From Bacteroidales bacterium (GTDB lineage: Bacteria; Bacteroidota; Bacteroidia; Bacteroidales; UBA1715), in NCBI GenBank assembly GCA_031286165.1, contig JAITUU010000045.1, positions 57,205 through 121,204 of the forward strand: a stretch of 64,000 bases of DNA, written 5' to 3'. Positions 10,488-20,815 of this stretch are shown piece by piece. The stretch's first letter is position 1. Every line of letters starts with the position of its first letter. Under the pieces are notes generated by a model, which saw only the letters and a program-made list of their open reading frames with translations, did not search any database and was not told where the DNA came from. The position numbers and the translations under genes are program-made.

Positions 10488-11396
10488 TTACAGTTCATAT
10501 ACCTGTAAATCGTCCACAGCGGTAGTGTTTGCAAAAAATTCTCGTGCTTCGCGTTCCAATTCTTCGGTGGAGGAATAGCGTGCCGAAAAATGCCCTATGA
10601 GTAAGCGTTCTGCTTGTGCCATACGGGCAAATTCGCCGGCTTGCCGCGCTGTGGTATGATAGGTTTCTTCGGCTCGCGGCAGCATAGCATGCAAAAAAGT
10701 AGCCTCGTGATAGAGTAATTTTACGCCGTGAATGTAGGGCGCAATGTGTGGGAAAAACGCTGTGTCGCTTATGTAAGCGTAGGAGAGGAGCGGTTTTTGT
10801 TTTGCGCGTAATGCCGTGTTTGGAATCATTTCGCCATCGGCGCGATACAGGTCTTCGCCGTTTTTTACGGCAATAATTTCTTCGAGTGATAAATGATACT
10901 TTGCAATCGCGCTTTTGCACACATTAATGCGTTCTTTTTCGCGAAACAAAAATCCCCACGTTTCTATGCGGTGATTCAAGCGAATGGCGTGAACGCTGAG
11001 TTTTTTATCGCTGTAAATTTCAGCGAAATCCTCGTGAGGCAGTGGGTGAAAGCGTAATTCAAAGCCTAATTCGCCCACCAAATAGTGTGCAAGATGCGAA
11101 GTGAGAATTTCTGCGAGTGCCGGTGGAATGTAGAGCGAAAGCACGTGTTTGCGCCCCAGCATGCTGAATGTAGAAAGTAGTCCGAAAATTCCCAGAAAAT
11201 GGTCGCTGTGAAGGTGGGTAATAAAAATAGCCTGAATTTTTGAAAACGAAAGATTTGCTTGCCGGAGGCGCATTTGCGTTCCTTCGGCACAATCTATTAA
11301 AAAATGTCGTTCAAAAATTTCGAGCACTTGCGCCGACGAAAATCGTTTGGAAGTGGGCAATGCCGAATTTGTTCCAAGAATGGTTAGTCGGTTCAC
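10488..11396 (-). CDS. rnz: Ribonuclease Z
   Basis: LTILGTNSALPTSKRFSSAQVLEI...IFITHLHSDHFLGIFGLLSTFSMLGR. Confidence 0.93.
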   Translation of the reverse strand: MNRLTILGTNSALPTSKRFSSAQVLEIFERHFLIDCAEGTQMRLRQANLSFSKIQAIFITHLHSDHFLGIFGLLSTFSMLGRKHVLSLYIPPALAEILTSHLAHYLVGELGFELRFHPLPHEDFAEIYSDKKLSVHAIRLNHRIETWGFLFREKERINVCKSAIAKYHLSLEEIIAVKNGEDLYRADGEMIPNTALRAKQKPLLSYAYISDTAFFPHIAPYIHGVKLLYHEATFLHAMLPRAEETYHTTARQAGEFARMAQAERLLIGHFSARYSSTEELEREAREFFANTTAVDDLQVYEL

Positions 11397-11418
11397 GAAT
11401 GAGCGGGTTTAGGCTGTC

Positions 11419-11760
11419 TTATTTGAGTATTTCTATTTCCGCATCGGCAAGAGTAGGCACTACGCTTAGAATAGAATCTAATTGAGAAATTGCAACCAAT
11501 CGCTCCACTACTTGATGTAATCCGCAGAGAACGAATTTCCCACCGGCATTTTTACATAAGCGGTTGGCACTCAAAATCGCACTCAATCCCGAAGAATCGC
11601 AGTAGCGGCACGCCGATAAATCTAAGATAATGTTTTTTTCGTTTGCTCCGGCTATTTCCGTCAAATCGGCTCTCACAATAGGGGCTACCTGCGAATCGAA
11701 TTTGTTTGACAATATTTCAATGATAGTGTAGGCTGATTTCTTTGTAATTTTTGTTTCCAT
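11419..11760 (-). CDS. STAS-domain anti-sigma factor antagonist
   Basis: IILDLSACRYCDSSGLSAILSANRLCKNAGGKFVLCGL. Confidence 0.85.
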   Translation of the reverse strand: METKITKKSAYTIIEILSNKFDSQVAPIVRADLTEIAGANEKNIILDLSACRYCDSSGLSAILSANRLCKNAGGKFVLCGLHQVVERLVAISQLDSILSVVPTLADAEIEILK

Positions 11761-11792
11761 AGTTTATATTTGTTTTTCAAAAGGCTAAAATA

Positions 11793-11824
11793 AGAAAACC
11801 TTTGCGAAATAGCAAAGGTTTTCT
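11793..11824 (-). terminator. Rho-independent terminator downstream of rpsA
   Basis: AGAAAACCTTTGCGAAATAGCAAAGGTTTTCT hairpin. Confidence 0.75.
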
Positions 11825-11850
11825 CAAAAATTATATGTTTTGGGTTGGTT

Positions 11851-13809
11851 TTATTCCTTTCCCTCTGATTTGCTTTCGGCTTTTTTGAGTTCCGATTTCA
11901 AATCTGCAAGTGCCGAAACATCGCCAAGAGTGGTTTTTTCAATGTTATCGTTCACTTTTTTCATTGCTTTTTTCGTAGAAGTTGCTTTATCTTTTTTGTC
12001 GGCTTCGTCAGCGGCTTTTTTTACATCTTCAAATGTGCGCGTGTGAGAAACAAAGATTTTTTTCGCATCTTTTGAAAATTCAATTACTTTGAAATCCAAT
12101 TTGTCATCAACTTTTGCCGGAGTTCCGTCTTCTTTTACTATGTGGCTCAGAATAGAGATAGCCTCTACTCCGTAAGGGAGTGCTACGGTTACGTTTTTAT
12201 CGTTGATTTCCAAAATTGTGCCTTCGTGTACTGAATCTACGCTGAAAATAGTTTCAAATACGTCCCATGGGTTTTCTTCCAATTGTTTGTGTCCAAGACT
12301 CAAACGGCGGTTGTCTTTATCTACTTCAAGCACTACTACTTCCATAGGAGCACCTACTGCGGTAAATTCTGCCGGATGTTTGATTTTTTTCGTCCATGAA
12401 AGGTCTGAAATGTGTACCAATCCGTCCACGCCTTCTTCAATTTCTACGAATACGCCGAAGTTGGTAAAGTTACGCACGGTAGCATTGTGTTTGCTGCCAA
12501 TGGTGTATTTGGTATCAATAGCGTCCCATGGGTCGGGTTTCAATTGTTTCATACCAAGACTCATTTTGCGTTCTTCGCGGTCGAGAGTAAGCACTACTGC
12601 TTCTATATCATCGCCTACGTGAAGGAATTCTTGTGCGCTGCGCAAATGCTGCGACCAACTCATTTCACTCACGTGAATAAGTCCTTCGATTCCCGGTGCT
12701 ATTTCTACAAACGCGCCGTAATCGGCTATCACTACTACTTTTCCGTTTACTTTGTCGCCCACTTGCAAGTTTGCATCGAGGGTATCCCATGGGTGAGGAG
12801 TAAGTTGTTTTAAGCCGAGAGCAATACGTTTTTTGTCGTCATCGAAATCGAGGATTACTACGTTGATTTTCTCGTCTAATTTCACAATTTCTTCGGGGTG
12901 AGTAATTCTTCCCCACGAAAGGTCGGTAATGTGAATCAAACCATCTACGCCGCCCAAATCGATGAATACTCCGTAGGTTGTAATGTTTTTAACAATACCT
13001 TCGAGTACTTGACCTTTTTCGAGTTTCGATATAATTTCTTTTTTCTGAACTTCGAGTTCGGCTTCAATGAGTGCTTTGTGCGATACCACCACGTTTTTAA
13101 ATTCATGGTTGATTTTCACCACTTTAAATTCCATAGTTTTACCCACATATACATCGTAGTCGCGAATTGGTTTCACGTCTATTTGCGAGCCGGGTAAGAA
13201 GGCTTCTATACCGAATACATCTACTATCATACCACCTTTTGTGCGGCATTTTACGAAACCTTTTACAATTTCGCTGTCTTCCAATGCTTTGTTTACGCGG
13301 TCCCACGATTTGAGTGCGCGTGCTTTTTTGTGCGATAAAATCAATTGACCTGATTTGTCTTCTTGACTTTCCACATATACTTCTACTTTGTCGCCCGGTT
13401 TTAGGTCGGGATTGTAACGAAATTCGTTTACATTCACCACACCGTCTGATTTGTAGCCAATGTTTACTACCGCTTCGCGCTTGGTAAGCGATACAATTAC
13501 ACCCTCTACAACTTCATTTTCGGCTATGCTCGAAAGCGTGTTGTTGTACAAATCGGTAAGTGATTGACGTTCTTTGTTTGAGTAGGTTGTTTGGTTCGAC
13601 TCAAATTTTTCCCAATCAAAATCGTCCTCAGCCGCTTTGAGGCTGTTGATGTCAATATCTTCTTCTGATGAGTCGTCTTCCACTGCATCTTCGTCAGTGT
13701 CGTCATCATCTTCAAATTCTTCAACTTCTGATTCTACGGTGGGTTCCTGTTCGGCATTCACAAGGGGAGTGTTCTCTACTTCCTCTTCTTTCAATTCTTT
13801 TTTTGCCAT
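11851..13809 (-). CDS. rpsA: 30S ribosomal protein S1 with acidic N-terminus
   Basis: Multiple S1/OB repeats (GVFIDLGGVDGLIHITDLSW, GAFVEIAPGIEGLIHVSEMSW, GVFVEIEEGVDGLVHISDLSW). Confidence 0.97.
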   Translation of the reverse strand: MAKKELKEEEVENTPLVNAEQEPTVESEVEEFEDDDDTDEDAVEDDSSEEDIDINSLKAAEDDFDWEKFESNQTTYSNKERQSLTDLYNNTLSSIAENEVVEGVIVSLTKREAVVNIGYKSDGVVNVNEFRYNPDLKPGDKVEVYVESQEDKSGQLILSHKKARALKSWDRVNKALEDSEIVKGFVKCRTKGGMIVDVFGIEAFLPGSQIDVKPIRDYDVYVGKTMEFKVVKINHEFKNVVVSHKALIEAELEVQKKEIISKLEKGQVLEGIVKNITTYGVFIDLGGVDGLIHITDLSWGRITHPEEIVKLDEKINVVILDFDDDKKRIALGLKQLTPHPWDTLDANLQVGDKVNGKVVVIADYGAFVEIAPGIEGLIHVSEMSWSQHLRSAQEFLHVGDDIEAVVLTLDREERKMSLGMKQLKPDPWDAIDTKYTIGSKHNATVRNFTNFGVFVEIEEGVDGLVHISDLSWTKKIKHPAEFTAVGAPMEVVVLEVDKDNRRLSLGHKQLEENPWDVFETIFSVDSVHEGTILEINDKNVTVALPYGVEAISILSHIVKEDGTPAKVDDKLDFKVIEFSKDAKKIFVSHTRTFEDVKKAADEADKKDKATSTKKAMKKVNDNIEKTTLGDVSALADLKSELKKAESKSEGKE

Positions 13810-13832
13810 TGTTTTGTTTTTTTAAGGTTTAA

Positions 13833-14012
13833 CATTATTTTAACTGGCGGCAAAAATACTACTTTTTATGGTACTACAATGCGAAATTGGAAAATAATCA
13901 GATAGATTTTCCATTTTATACTAGTACTTTTTATGATAAAACTAGGTTCAAGGTGGTGGTAGAAAATTCCGCAGGATTATTTAGTTCGGCTGAAAACGTA
14001 CTGCAAATTTGA
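13833..14012 (+). pseudogene. Orphan fragment resembling the end of an Ig-like surface-protein domain
   Basis: Open frame without start: HYFNWRQKYYFLWYYNAKLENNQIDFPFYTSTFYDKTRFKVVVENSAGLFSSAENVLQI*. Confidence 0.55.
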
Positions 14013-14133
14013 TGTGATTTTTTTCTATAAACGTTCATGAAGCAATATTTTTCACGAAAAAACTGTTATCTATTCAAAATAAAACAGTACTTTCGGTGCG
14101 TTAAATAAAAAAACACGTAACAGAATAGAATAT

Positions 14134-16275
14134 ATGAAAAAAATAATCCGTACATCGCTCATTGTAACCATTTTATGTATTACCATAGGCACCTTGTTTG
14201 CCCTCACGCGCAGTGGCGAATCCGAAGATAAAGATACAATACTGCTTGCCTACTTAACAGAAATTTTGAAAGAATTTCATTATTCTCCTTTGAAATACGA
14301 TGACGAATTTTCAGAAAAAGTGTATGATGGCTATTTGAAAAGTTTGGATTACAGCAAAATGTTTCTCACCAAAGAGAATATTGCGGTGCTCGAAAGTTAT
14401 AAAACCAAAATAGACGACCAAATTCTCAATTCGCAGTTAGATTTTTTTCATCTTTCGGTAGAAATTATTGATGCGCAAACGGCAGTGGTGGAAACCTTGT
14501 ATCCTATTATTTTGGAAAAACCCTTTGATTACACCATTGACGAACAGTTTGTGATGGACGAAAAACAGCGCGGCTATGCTGCCAATAACCAAGAATTGGA
14601 AGCACAATGGTGGAAATATTTGAAAATGCAAGTGCTCGATGAAATTGTGATAGCCGAAAATGAAAATAAAAAAGCACACGAAAAATCGGACACCGTAGTG
14701 CTGAAATCCTTTGACGAAATAGAAAAAGGTGCTCGTGCAACAATTCTCCGCCGCTACAATACTCGTTTCAAACGCATGAATCAAACCACCGAAGCCGACC
14801 GTTTCAATTCGTTTGTAAATGCCATTACCGGTGCCTTCGACCCGCATACCAACTATTTCCCGCCCAAAGAAAAACAGCAATTCGATATTTCGATTTCGGG
14901 ACGCTTGGAGGGAATAGGGGCTACGCTTTCCGAACGCGATGGCTACATAAAAGTAGTGGAGGTAATGCCCGGTAGTCCGGCTTGGAAAAGCGGCGAACTG
15001 AAAGCCGAAGATATAATTCTAAAAGTGGCACAGGCTGGCGAAGAACCGGTAGATGTGGTAGATATGCGTTTGGACGATGCTATTCAACTCATTCGCGGGA
15101 AAAAAGGCACGAAGGTAATTCTTACCGTTAAAAAAATAGACGGAAGCATTATAGAAATTCCCATAGTGCGCGATGTAATAGTGCTTGAAGAAAAATACGC
15201 AAAATCTACCATTATCAATACAAGCGACAATGCCGCAACGCAGGTTGGCTACATTTATTTACCGCAGTTTTACACCGATATGAACGACATAGCCGGGAGA
15301 CGTGCTGCCGATGATATAAAAATAGAAGTGCAAAAATTGAAAGAACAAAATGTGGCGGGAATTATCATAGACCTGCGCGACAATGGTGGTGGCTCTTTGC
15401 AAGATGTGGTAGATATTGGCGGATATTTTATAGAAAAAGGTCCCATAGTGCAGGTAAGTTCCTCCGGTGGCAATCGCCGCGCGCTCTTCGATAGAGACCC
15501 TTCTATTCTCTATTCGGGTCCGCTTTTAATTATTGTAAACACGTTCAGCGCATCGGCTTCCGAAATTTTGGCTGCCGCCATGCAGGATTATAAACGTGCC
15601 GTGATTGTAGGCACGCAATCAACCTACGGCAAAGGCACCGTGCAGCGCGTGATAGATATAGACCAACTTGTAAGCAATTCCCAACACAAAGCCTATATGC
15701 CCTTTGGCGCAATTAAAATTACTATTCAAAAATTCTATAGAATTAACGGAAGTTCTACACAGTTGAAGGGCGTAATTCCCGATATTGTGTTGCCCGATTT
15801 GTATCAAAAAATAGAAATCGGCGAACGCGAACTCGATAACGCTATGCCGTGGACGGTAACGCAACCTGAAAAATATACCGAATGGAAACCGCAGAGTGAT
15901 GTGAAAAAATTGGCAAAAAAAAGCGAACAGCGCGTAAAAAACGACAGCGTGTTCAATGCCATTAATTCTGCATCGGTGTGGCTTGCCGACCGCCGCAACG
16001 AACGAGTGGTGAGTTTGCAAATAGACCAATTCCGCGCACGACAAGCAAAAAATACCGAACTCGCCGAACGATATAAAAACGTGGGACAACACGAAACACC
16101 GCTGCGTATTACCGAACGCGAAATTGTTGCAAAAACTGCCGATGCCGCAGTAGATTCGCTCAATCAAAAACGGCGCGATGAGTGGTATGCCGATATTAAA
16201 AAAGATGTAGAACTCTACGAAACCTATCGCATTATGCTCGATATGATTCAACAATTTTCTGCAATGAAAAAGTAA
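14134..16275 (+). CDS. prc: Carboxy-terminal processing (tail-specific) protease, S41 with PDZ
   Basis: FDPHTNYFPPKEKQQFDISISGRLEGIGATLSERDGYIKVVEVMPGSPAWKSGEL...IIDLRDNGGGSLQDVVDIGGYFI...NTFSASASEILAAAMQDYKRAVIVG. Confidence 0.95.
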   Translation: MKKIIRTSLIVTILCITIGTLFALTRSGESEDKDTILLAYLTEILKEFHYSPLKYDDEFSEKVYDGYLKSLDYSKMFLTKENIAVLESYKTKIDDQILNSQLDFFHLSVEIIDAQTAVVETLYPIILEKPFDYTIDEQFVMDEKQRGYAANNQELEAQWWKYLKMQVLDEIVIAENENKKAHEKSDTVVLKSFDEIEKGARATILRRYNTRFKRMNQTTEADRFNSFVNAITGAFDPHTNYFPPKEKQQFDISISGRLEGIGATLSERDGYIKVVEVMPGSPAWKSGELKAEDIILKVAQAGEEPVDVVDMRLDDAIQLIRGKKGTKVILTVKKIDGSIIEIPIVRDVIVLEEKYAKSTIINTSDNAATQVGYIYLPQFYTDMNDIAGRRAADDIKIEVQKLKEQNVAGIIIDLRDNGGGSLQDVVDIGGYFIEKGPIVQVSSSGGNRRALFDRDPSILYSGPLLIIVNTFSASASEILAAAMQDYKRAVIVGTQSTYGKGTVQRVIDIDQLVSNSQHKAYMPFGAIKITIQKFYRINGSSTQLKGVIPDIVLPDLYQKIEIGERELDNAMPWTVTQPEKYTEWKPQSDVKKLAKKSEQRVKNDSVFNAINSASVWLADRRNERVVSLQIDQFRARQAKNTELAERYKNVGQHETPLRITEREIVAKTADAAVDSLNQKRRDEWYADIKKDVELYETYRIMLDMIQQFSAMKK

Positions 16276-16352
16276 GACAGTGTGCTACTATGCTAATTGT
16301 GTTTAAAAACTGAAAGTTGAAAATTACATTTTCTTAATTTTTAATTGAAAAT

Positions 16353-16387
16353 CTAACAACTAATCACTAATACCTAACAACTAAAAA
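16353..16387. repeat. Degenerate 7-nt tandem array CTAACAA CTAATCA CTAATAC CTAACAA CTAAAAA abutting rfbA
   Basis: Five consecutive 7-mers ending 4 nt before ATG 16392. Confidence 0.85.
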
Positions 16388-16391
16388 AACT

Positions 16392-17264
16392 ATGAAAGGA
16401 ATTGTTTTAGCCGGTGGTTCGGGCACGCGCCTGTATCCGGTTACAAAAAGTATATCAAAACAAATAGTGCCGGTATATGATAAACCTATGATTTACTATC
16501 CACTTTCGGTACTTATGCTTGCCGGTATTCGCGAAATTCTTATAATTTCCACACCGCAGGATATTCATTTGTATAAAAATTTGTTTGGCGCAGGCGAAGA
16601 TTTGGGTTTGCAACTCCAATACGCTATTCAGCCTTCGCCCGATGGACTTGCGCAAGCATTTATTATAGGTGCCGATTTTATAGGAAACGATAGTGTGGCT
16701 ATGGTGCTGGGCGATAATATTTTCTATGGACTTGATTTTTCAAAACATTTGCAGGAAGCCGCACAGTTGAAAAGTGGTGCCACGGTATTCGGTTACTACG
16801 TAAACGACCCCGAACGCTACGGAGTGGCAGAATTTGATGAAACGGGCACAGTACTGAGTTTGGAAGAAAAACCTGCAAAGCCAAAATCAAATTGGGCGGT
16901 TACAGGCTTGTATTTTTACGGCAACGATGTGGTGCAAAAAGCCAAAAGCCTGAAACCTTCGGCACGGGGAGAATTGGAAATTACCGATTTGAATAAACTC
17001 TATTTAGAAGAAGGTCGCCTCACGGTGGAATTACTCGGTCGCGGCATGGCGTGGCTCGATACCGGCACGCATGATAGTTTGCTCGAAGCGGCAAATTTTA
17101 TATCTACCATTCAAAATCGTCAAGGATTGCAAGTTGCCTGCTTGGAAGAAATTGCGTATAGAAAAGGCTATATTTCTCGCGAAAAACTACTGCAACTCGC
17201 CGAACCGCTCAAAAAGAATTTATACGGACAGTATTTACTCAAAATCGCTAACGAAACACATTAA
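16392..17264 (+). CDS. rfbA: Glucose-1-phosphate thymidylyltransferase
   Basis: [55 protein letters not shown]. Confidence 0.97.
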   Translation: MKGIVLAGGSGTRLYPVTKSISKQIVPVYDKPMIYYPLSVLMLAGIREILIISTPQDIHLYKNLFGAGEDLGLQLQYAIQPSPDGLAQAFIIGADFIGNDSVAMVLGDNIFYGLDFSKHLQEAAQLKSGATVFGYYVNDPERYGVAEFDETGTVLSLEEKPAKPKSNWAVTGLYFYGNDVVQKAKSLKPSARGELEITDLNKLYLEEGRLTVELLGRGMAWLDTGTHDSLLEAANFISTIQNRQGLQVACLEEIAYRKGYISREKLLQLAEPLKKNLYGQYLLKIANETH

Positions 17265-17271
17265 TTATCAA

Positions 17272-17373
17272 TATGCTAATGTGCTAATATGCCAATTAGA
17301 CAGTTTTCAGTTTTCAGTTCGTCAATGAGACGATTAGTCAGTTCTCAATTAACAATTAATAATTAACAATTAT
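17272..17373. repeat. Composite 8-nt (TATGCTAA/TGTGCTAA/TATGCCAA) and 7-nt (TTTTCAG x2; CAATTAA/CAATTAA/TAATTAA/CAATTAT) arrays
   Basis: Fills most of the rfbA/rfbC spacer, ending 3 nt before the predicted GTG start at 17377. Confidence 0.75.
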
Positions 17374-17376
17374 TCA

Positions 17377-17925
17377 GTGGAAATTATACAAACCAAAATC
17401 AAGGATTTATTGATTATCAAACCAAAAGTGTTTGAAGATGCACGCGGCTATTTTACCGAAGCCTACAACGAAAAACAGTTTGCCGAACGCGGCATCAACA
17501 TCACATTTTGTCAAGACAATCGCTCCAAATCGTCATACGGCGTTATTCGCGGATTGCACTATCAGTTGAATCCGGCAAGTCAAACGAAATTAGTTTCGGT
17601 AATTGTGGGAAAAGTGTATGATGTGGCGGTAGATTTACGCCGCAATTCACCCACCTTCGGGCAATGGGTAGGAGTGGAACTTTCTGATGCAAATCATTTG
17701 CAATTCCTTATTCCGCAAGGATTTGCGCACGGATTTTCGGTATTGAGCGACACGGCGATTTTTAGTTACAAATGCGATAATTTTTACGCGCCGCAGTTAG
17801 ATAGAGGCATTATGTACAACGACCCTGCACTGGGTATTGATTGGCAAGTTCCTACCGAAAAACAACTGATTTCCGAAAAAGATTTGCGCCATCCTATATT
17901 GAACGATGCAGAAATAAATTTTTAA
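17377..17925 (+). CDS. rfbC: dTDP-4-dehydrorhamnose 3,5-epimerase (GTG start)
   Basis: KVFEDARGYFTEAYNEKQFAERGINITFCQDNRSKSSYGVIRGLHYQL. Confidence 0.95.
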   Translation: MEIIQTKIKDLLIIKPKVFEDARGYFTEAYNEKQFAERGINITFCQDNRSKSSYGVIRGLHYQLNPASQTKLVSVIVGKVYDVAVDLRRNSPTFGQWVGVELSDANHLQFLIPQGFAHGFSVLSDTAIFSYKCDNFYAPQLDRGIMYNDPALGIDWQVPTEKQLISEKDLRHPILNDAEINF

Positions 17926-17975
17926 TTGTATATTTGTAAAAATTACATGTAATTAATTGCGATTTTTGAATGTAT

Positions 17976-18080
17976 GAATTGCTTCACTACGTTTGCAATG
18001 ACGCTTGTTTGTAGGTTATTGCGAGGAACGAAGCAACGGCGAAGCCCTCAACGAAGGTAGTCTCGCAATTTGTGAATGAC
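17976..18080. repeat. Interspersed palindromic element (GAATTGCTTCACTACGTTTGCAATGAC...)
   Basis: Its left part is the reverse complement of CATTGCGAACGTAGTGAAGCAATC at 33351-33374. Confidence 0.6.
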
Positions 18081-18094
18081 AAAAAAGAAAAACT

Positions 18095-18649
18095 ATGAAA
18101 TTACGAGGATTGTTAATACTACTTTTTACCGCTGCCGCAATGCTTTTGCACGCGCAAAAAGCAACGATTAATTGGGTGGATTTGCAGGAGGCACTTGCGC
18201 GTTCCAAAAAAGACGGAAAACCGGTGTTGATAGACGTGTACACCGATTGGTGCGGCTATTGCAAAAAAATGGACGCTCTTACCTTTTCCGATACTTCGGT
18301 GATAGCCTACGTAAACGAGAATTTTCATGCGGCAAAATTCAATGCCGAAGGAAATCAAACAATAACTTTTCGCGACACGGTGTATAAAAACACGCAGTAC
18401 AAAGCCGGCGCACCGCGCAATGCCACACATCCGCTGGCTCTCAAATTGCTGAACGGTAGAGCAGCGTACCCCACCATAGTGTATTACGTGGATTTGTACA
18501 ACTTGATAGCACCCGTGCCCGGAATGCAAACAGTAGAAAGTATTCAGCCCTATTTGTTTTATTTTGGCGAACAAGTATTTACCACCACAAATTTGTGGGA
18601 GGCTTTTATAAAAGGTTTTTCGGCACCACGCTTTACGCCGCAGCGGTAA
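18095..18649 (+). CDS. Secreted thioredoxin-family protein
   Basis: Signal peptide, then KPVLIDVYTDWCGYCKKMDALTFSD. Confidence 0.88.
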   Translation: MKLRGLLILLFTAAAMLLHAQKATINWVDLQEALARSKKDGKPVLIDVYTDWCGYCKKMDALTFSDTSVIAYVNENFHAAKFNAEGNQTITFRDTVYKNTQYKAGAPRNATHPLALKLLNGRAAYPTIVYYVDLYNLIAPVPGMQTVESIQPYLFYFGEQVFTTTNLWEAFIKGFSAPRFTPQR

Positions 18650-18661
18650 AAAATGTGAAAT

Positions 18662-19387
18662 ATGCAAGCAATTTCGCGTATAGACATCAGTAAAATTCTG
18701 TTTCTCGATATAGAAACAGTGCCTTTGTGTGCTTCGCTGAGCGAAGTTTCGGAAGAAGAACGTGTACTGTGGGAACAAAAATCGAAACGCTTGCAAACCG
18801 GCGATATTGCGCCCGAAGAATTGTACAAAAAAGCAGGAATTTTTGCGGAATTTGGCAAAATTGTGTGTATTTCGGTGGCATTTGTGCTGCAAAAAGGCAG
18901 CAAGCTGCAAGTGCGCGTGCGTTCCTTTGCCGGGCACAATGAAAAACAGATTTTAGAGGATTTTATGGCACTTGTGCGCACATATTTCAATAGCGGAAAA
19001 ACGCTCTTTTGTGCACACAACGGGATGGAATTTGACTTTCCCTATCTTGGTCGCCGCGCTTTAATCAATGGCATTTCCATTCCCAAAATGCTCGATGCAC
19101 GCGGTAAAAAACCGTGGGAAATGCCCTTTTTAGATACGCTCGATATGTGGCGTTTTGGCGATTACAAAAATTACACTTCGCTCAAATTACTTACACACGT
19201 GTTTGGTATTCCCACGCCCAAAGACGATATTGACGGCAGTATGGTGTGCGATGTGTATTGGCAAGAGCAGGATTTGCAGCGCATAGTAAGTTATTGCCAA
19301 AAAGATGTGATTGCAATTTTACAATTATTTCGCAAATATCGCTGCGAAGACCTCATTCCCGAAGATGCAATTGTAATAGTCGTATGA
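18662..19387 (+). CDS. Predicted 3'-5' exonuclease related to the PolB exonuclease domain
   Basis: ILFLDIETVPLCASLSEVSEE...FCAHNGMEFDFPYLGRRALINGI...DTLDMWRFGDYKNYTSLKLLTHVFGI. Confidence 0.8.
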   Translation: MQAISRIDISKILFLDIETVPLCASLSEVSEEERVLWEQKSKRLQTGDIAPEELYKKAGIFAEFGKIVCISVAFVLQKGSKLQVRVRSFAGHNEKQILEDFMALVRTYFNSGKTLFCAHNGMEFDFPYLGRRALINGISIPKMLDARGKKPWEMPFLDTLDMWRFGDYKNYTSLKLLTHVFGIPTPKDDIDGSMVCDVYWQEQDLQRIVSYCQKDVIAILQLFRKYRCEDLIPEDAIVIVV

Positions 19388-19525
19388 TAGAAATTGAAAA
19401 ATAATCGCAAGAGGGGGGGGCTATTGTTTTGCAAAAAAAGCACTCAATCTATAGACTTATATTGCAAAGTATTGTACATTTGTGCTAATCATTCATTTTT
19501 GTAACACAGATAAATCTTTGTAAGT

Positions 19526-20810
19526 ATGAAAAAAGTTCTACTCTTTTTTGTTTCTTTCTTTTGTGTATCTATGAGTTTTGCACAGCAAGCACAGAATGTT
19601 CAGCAGCGAATTGATAGTATTCGAGTGGCAGAAGTTAGAAGTGATAGTACAAAATATGAGGTATATTTTACAACGCTGAGCGGTTACGATAATTACAACA
19701 TAGAGTACAAAGAGAATGGCGCAACCTTGCAAGCGAATATTTTGTATTCACTCACCGAAAAACAGCAACAAACAACTATTGCAATAAAAAATGACACATA
19801 TAATAATGCAGTTGTGGCAATTATGAATCGTTTTCAAACGGGTGGCACAACCGAAAATCCGGAATTTTCGGAATGGAATGAAGTAGATGCGGAGGAAATA
19901 GATTTGAGGTCGGAAAAAGAGAACTATTCCCCTCTACTTTCGCCAAGTGCGCAATGGAACGAATTTGCCGAAAATATGTCATCGGGCTATGTTTATAAAA
20001 AAAACATACACTACAAAACTCGGTAATGAAGTGGTTTTGAATGATATAGTATATTACGAACTTTTGACAACAAAAGATAAGAATGCAAGCGTTTGGGAAC
20101 ATGCAGGTTATATACGTGAAGATGTAACGGAACGAAAAGAGTATTATAAACCGCGTATAGATGTGCAGGAAGTGCTGTTGTATAATTTTGCTGCTGAAGT
20201 GGGCGATGTGTTTCAAACCTACGATATTCAGTGTTTTGACGGTTCGTGTGGACCAAATCACATAGAAAAATATGATGCTGAAATAACAGTGGAAGCAGTA
20301 GATTATATTGAAATAAATGGCTCTCCACGAAAACGAATGCAAGTGAAATCTTCCGCAAATTTTGGATTCCCTCAATACCAAACGCATACATGGATAGAAG
20401 GTATTGGAAATATGAACGGACTGCTGCGTAGCACCGATGCGTTGCAGGCTATGGGGCGAGAACAAGTATATTTATTGTGTTTTTTACAAAACGCAGCATT
20501 GGTACATAAACCGGAAGACGCAAAAAGTGAAGAGTGTTTTGTGTGGGAAGAACCTTATAGAACGGAAACACATTCGTTTCAAAATGCAGAAATTGTAATT
20601 TATCCTAATCCAGTGGAAGATGTTGTAACAATTTTTCCGGAAGATACAAATATTTCATTGGTGGAGATATTTGATATGACGGGGCAAAAATTGTATAGTC
20701 AAGCGCATGATAAAGAAATTAATGTAAGTTCTTTTGTAAAAGGTAATTATCTTCTTGTTGTACATACTACTAATGGAGGAAGTTATTCATATACATTTGT
20801 CAAAAAATAA
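19526..20810 (+). CDS. T9SS type A sorting-domain protein split by a frameshift at an A8 tract
   Basis: ORF 19526-20026 (signal peptide) and ORF 19947-20810 (C-terminal YPNPVEDVVTIF...MTGQKLYS...GNYLLVVHTTNGGSYSYTFVKK) join as ...SSGYVYKKTYTTKLGNEVVL if one A is removed from 19997-20004. Confidence 0.75.
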
Positions 20811-20815
20811 AACGT

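Noticed and set aside
15619-16254. 211 aa minus-strand ORF
   Set aside because: Antisense to the S41 protease gene; Phe/Ile-rich shadow.
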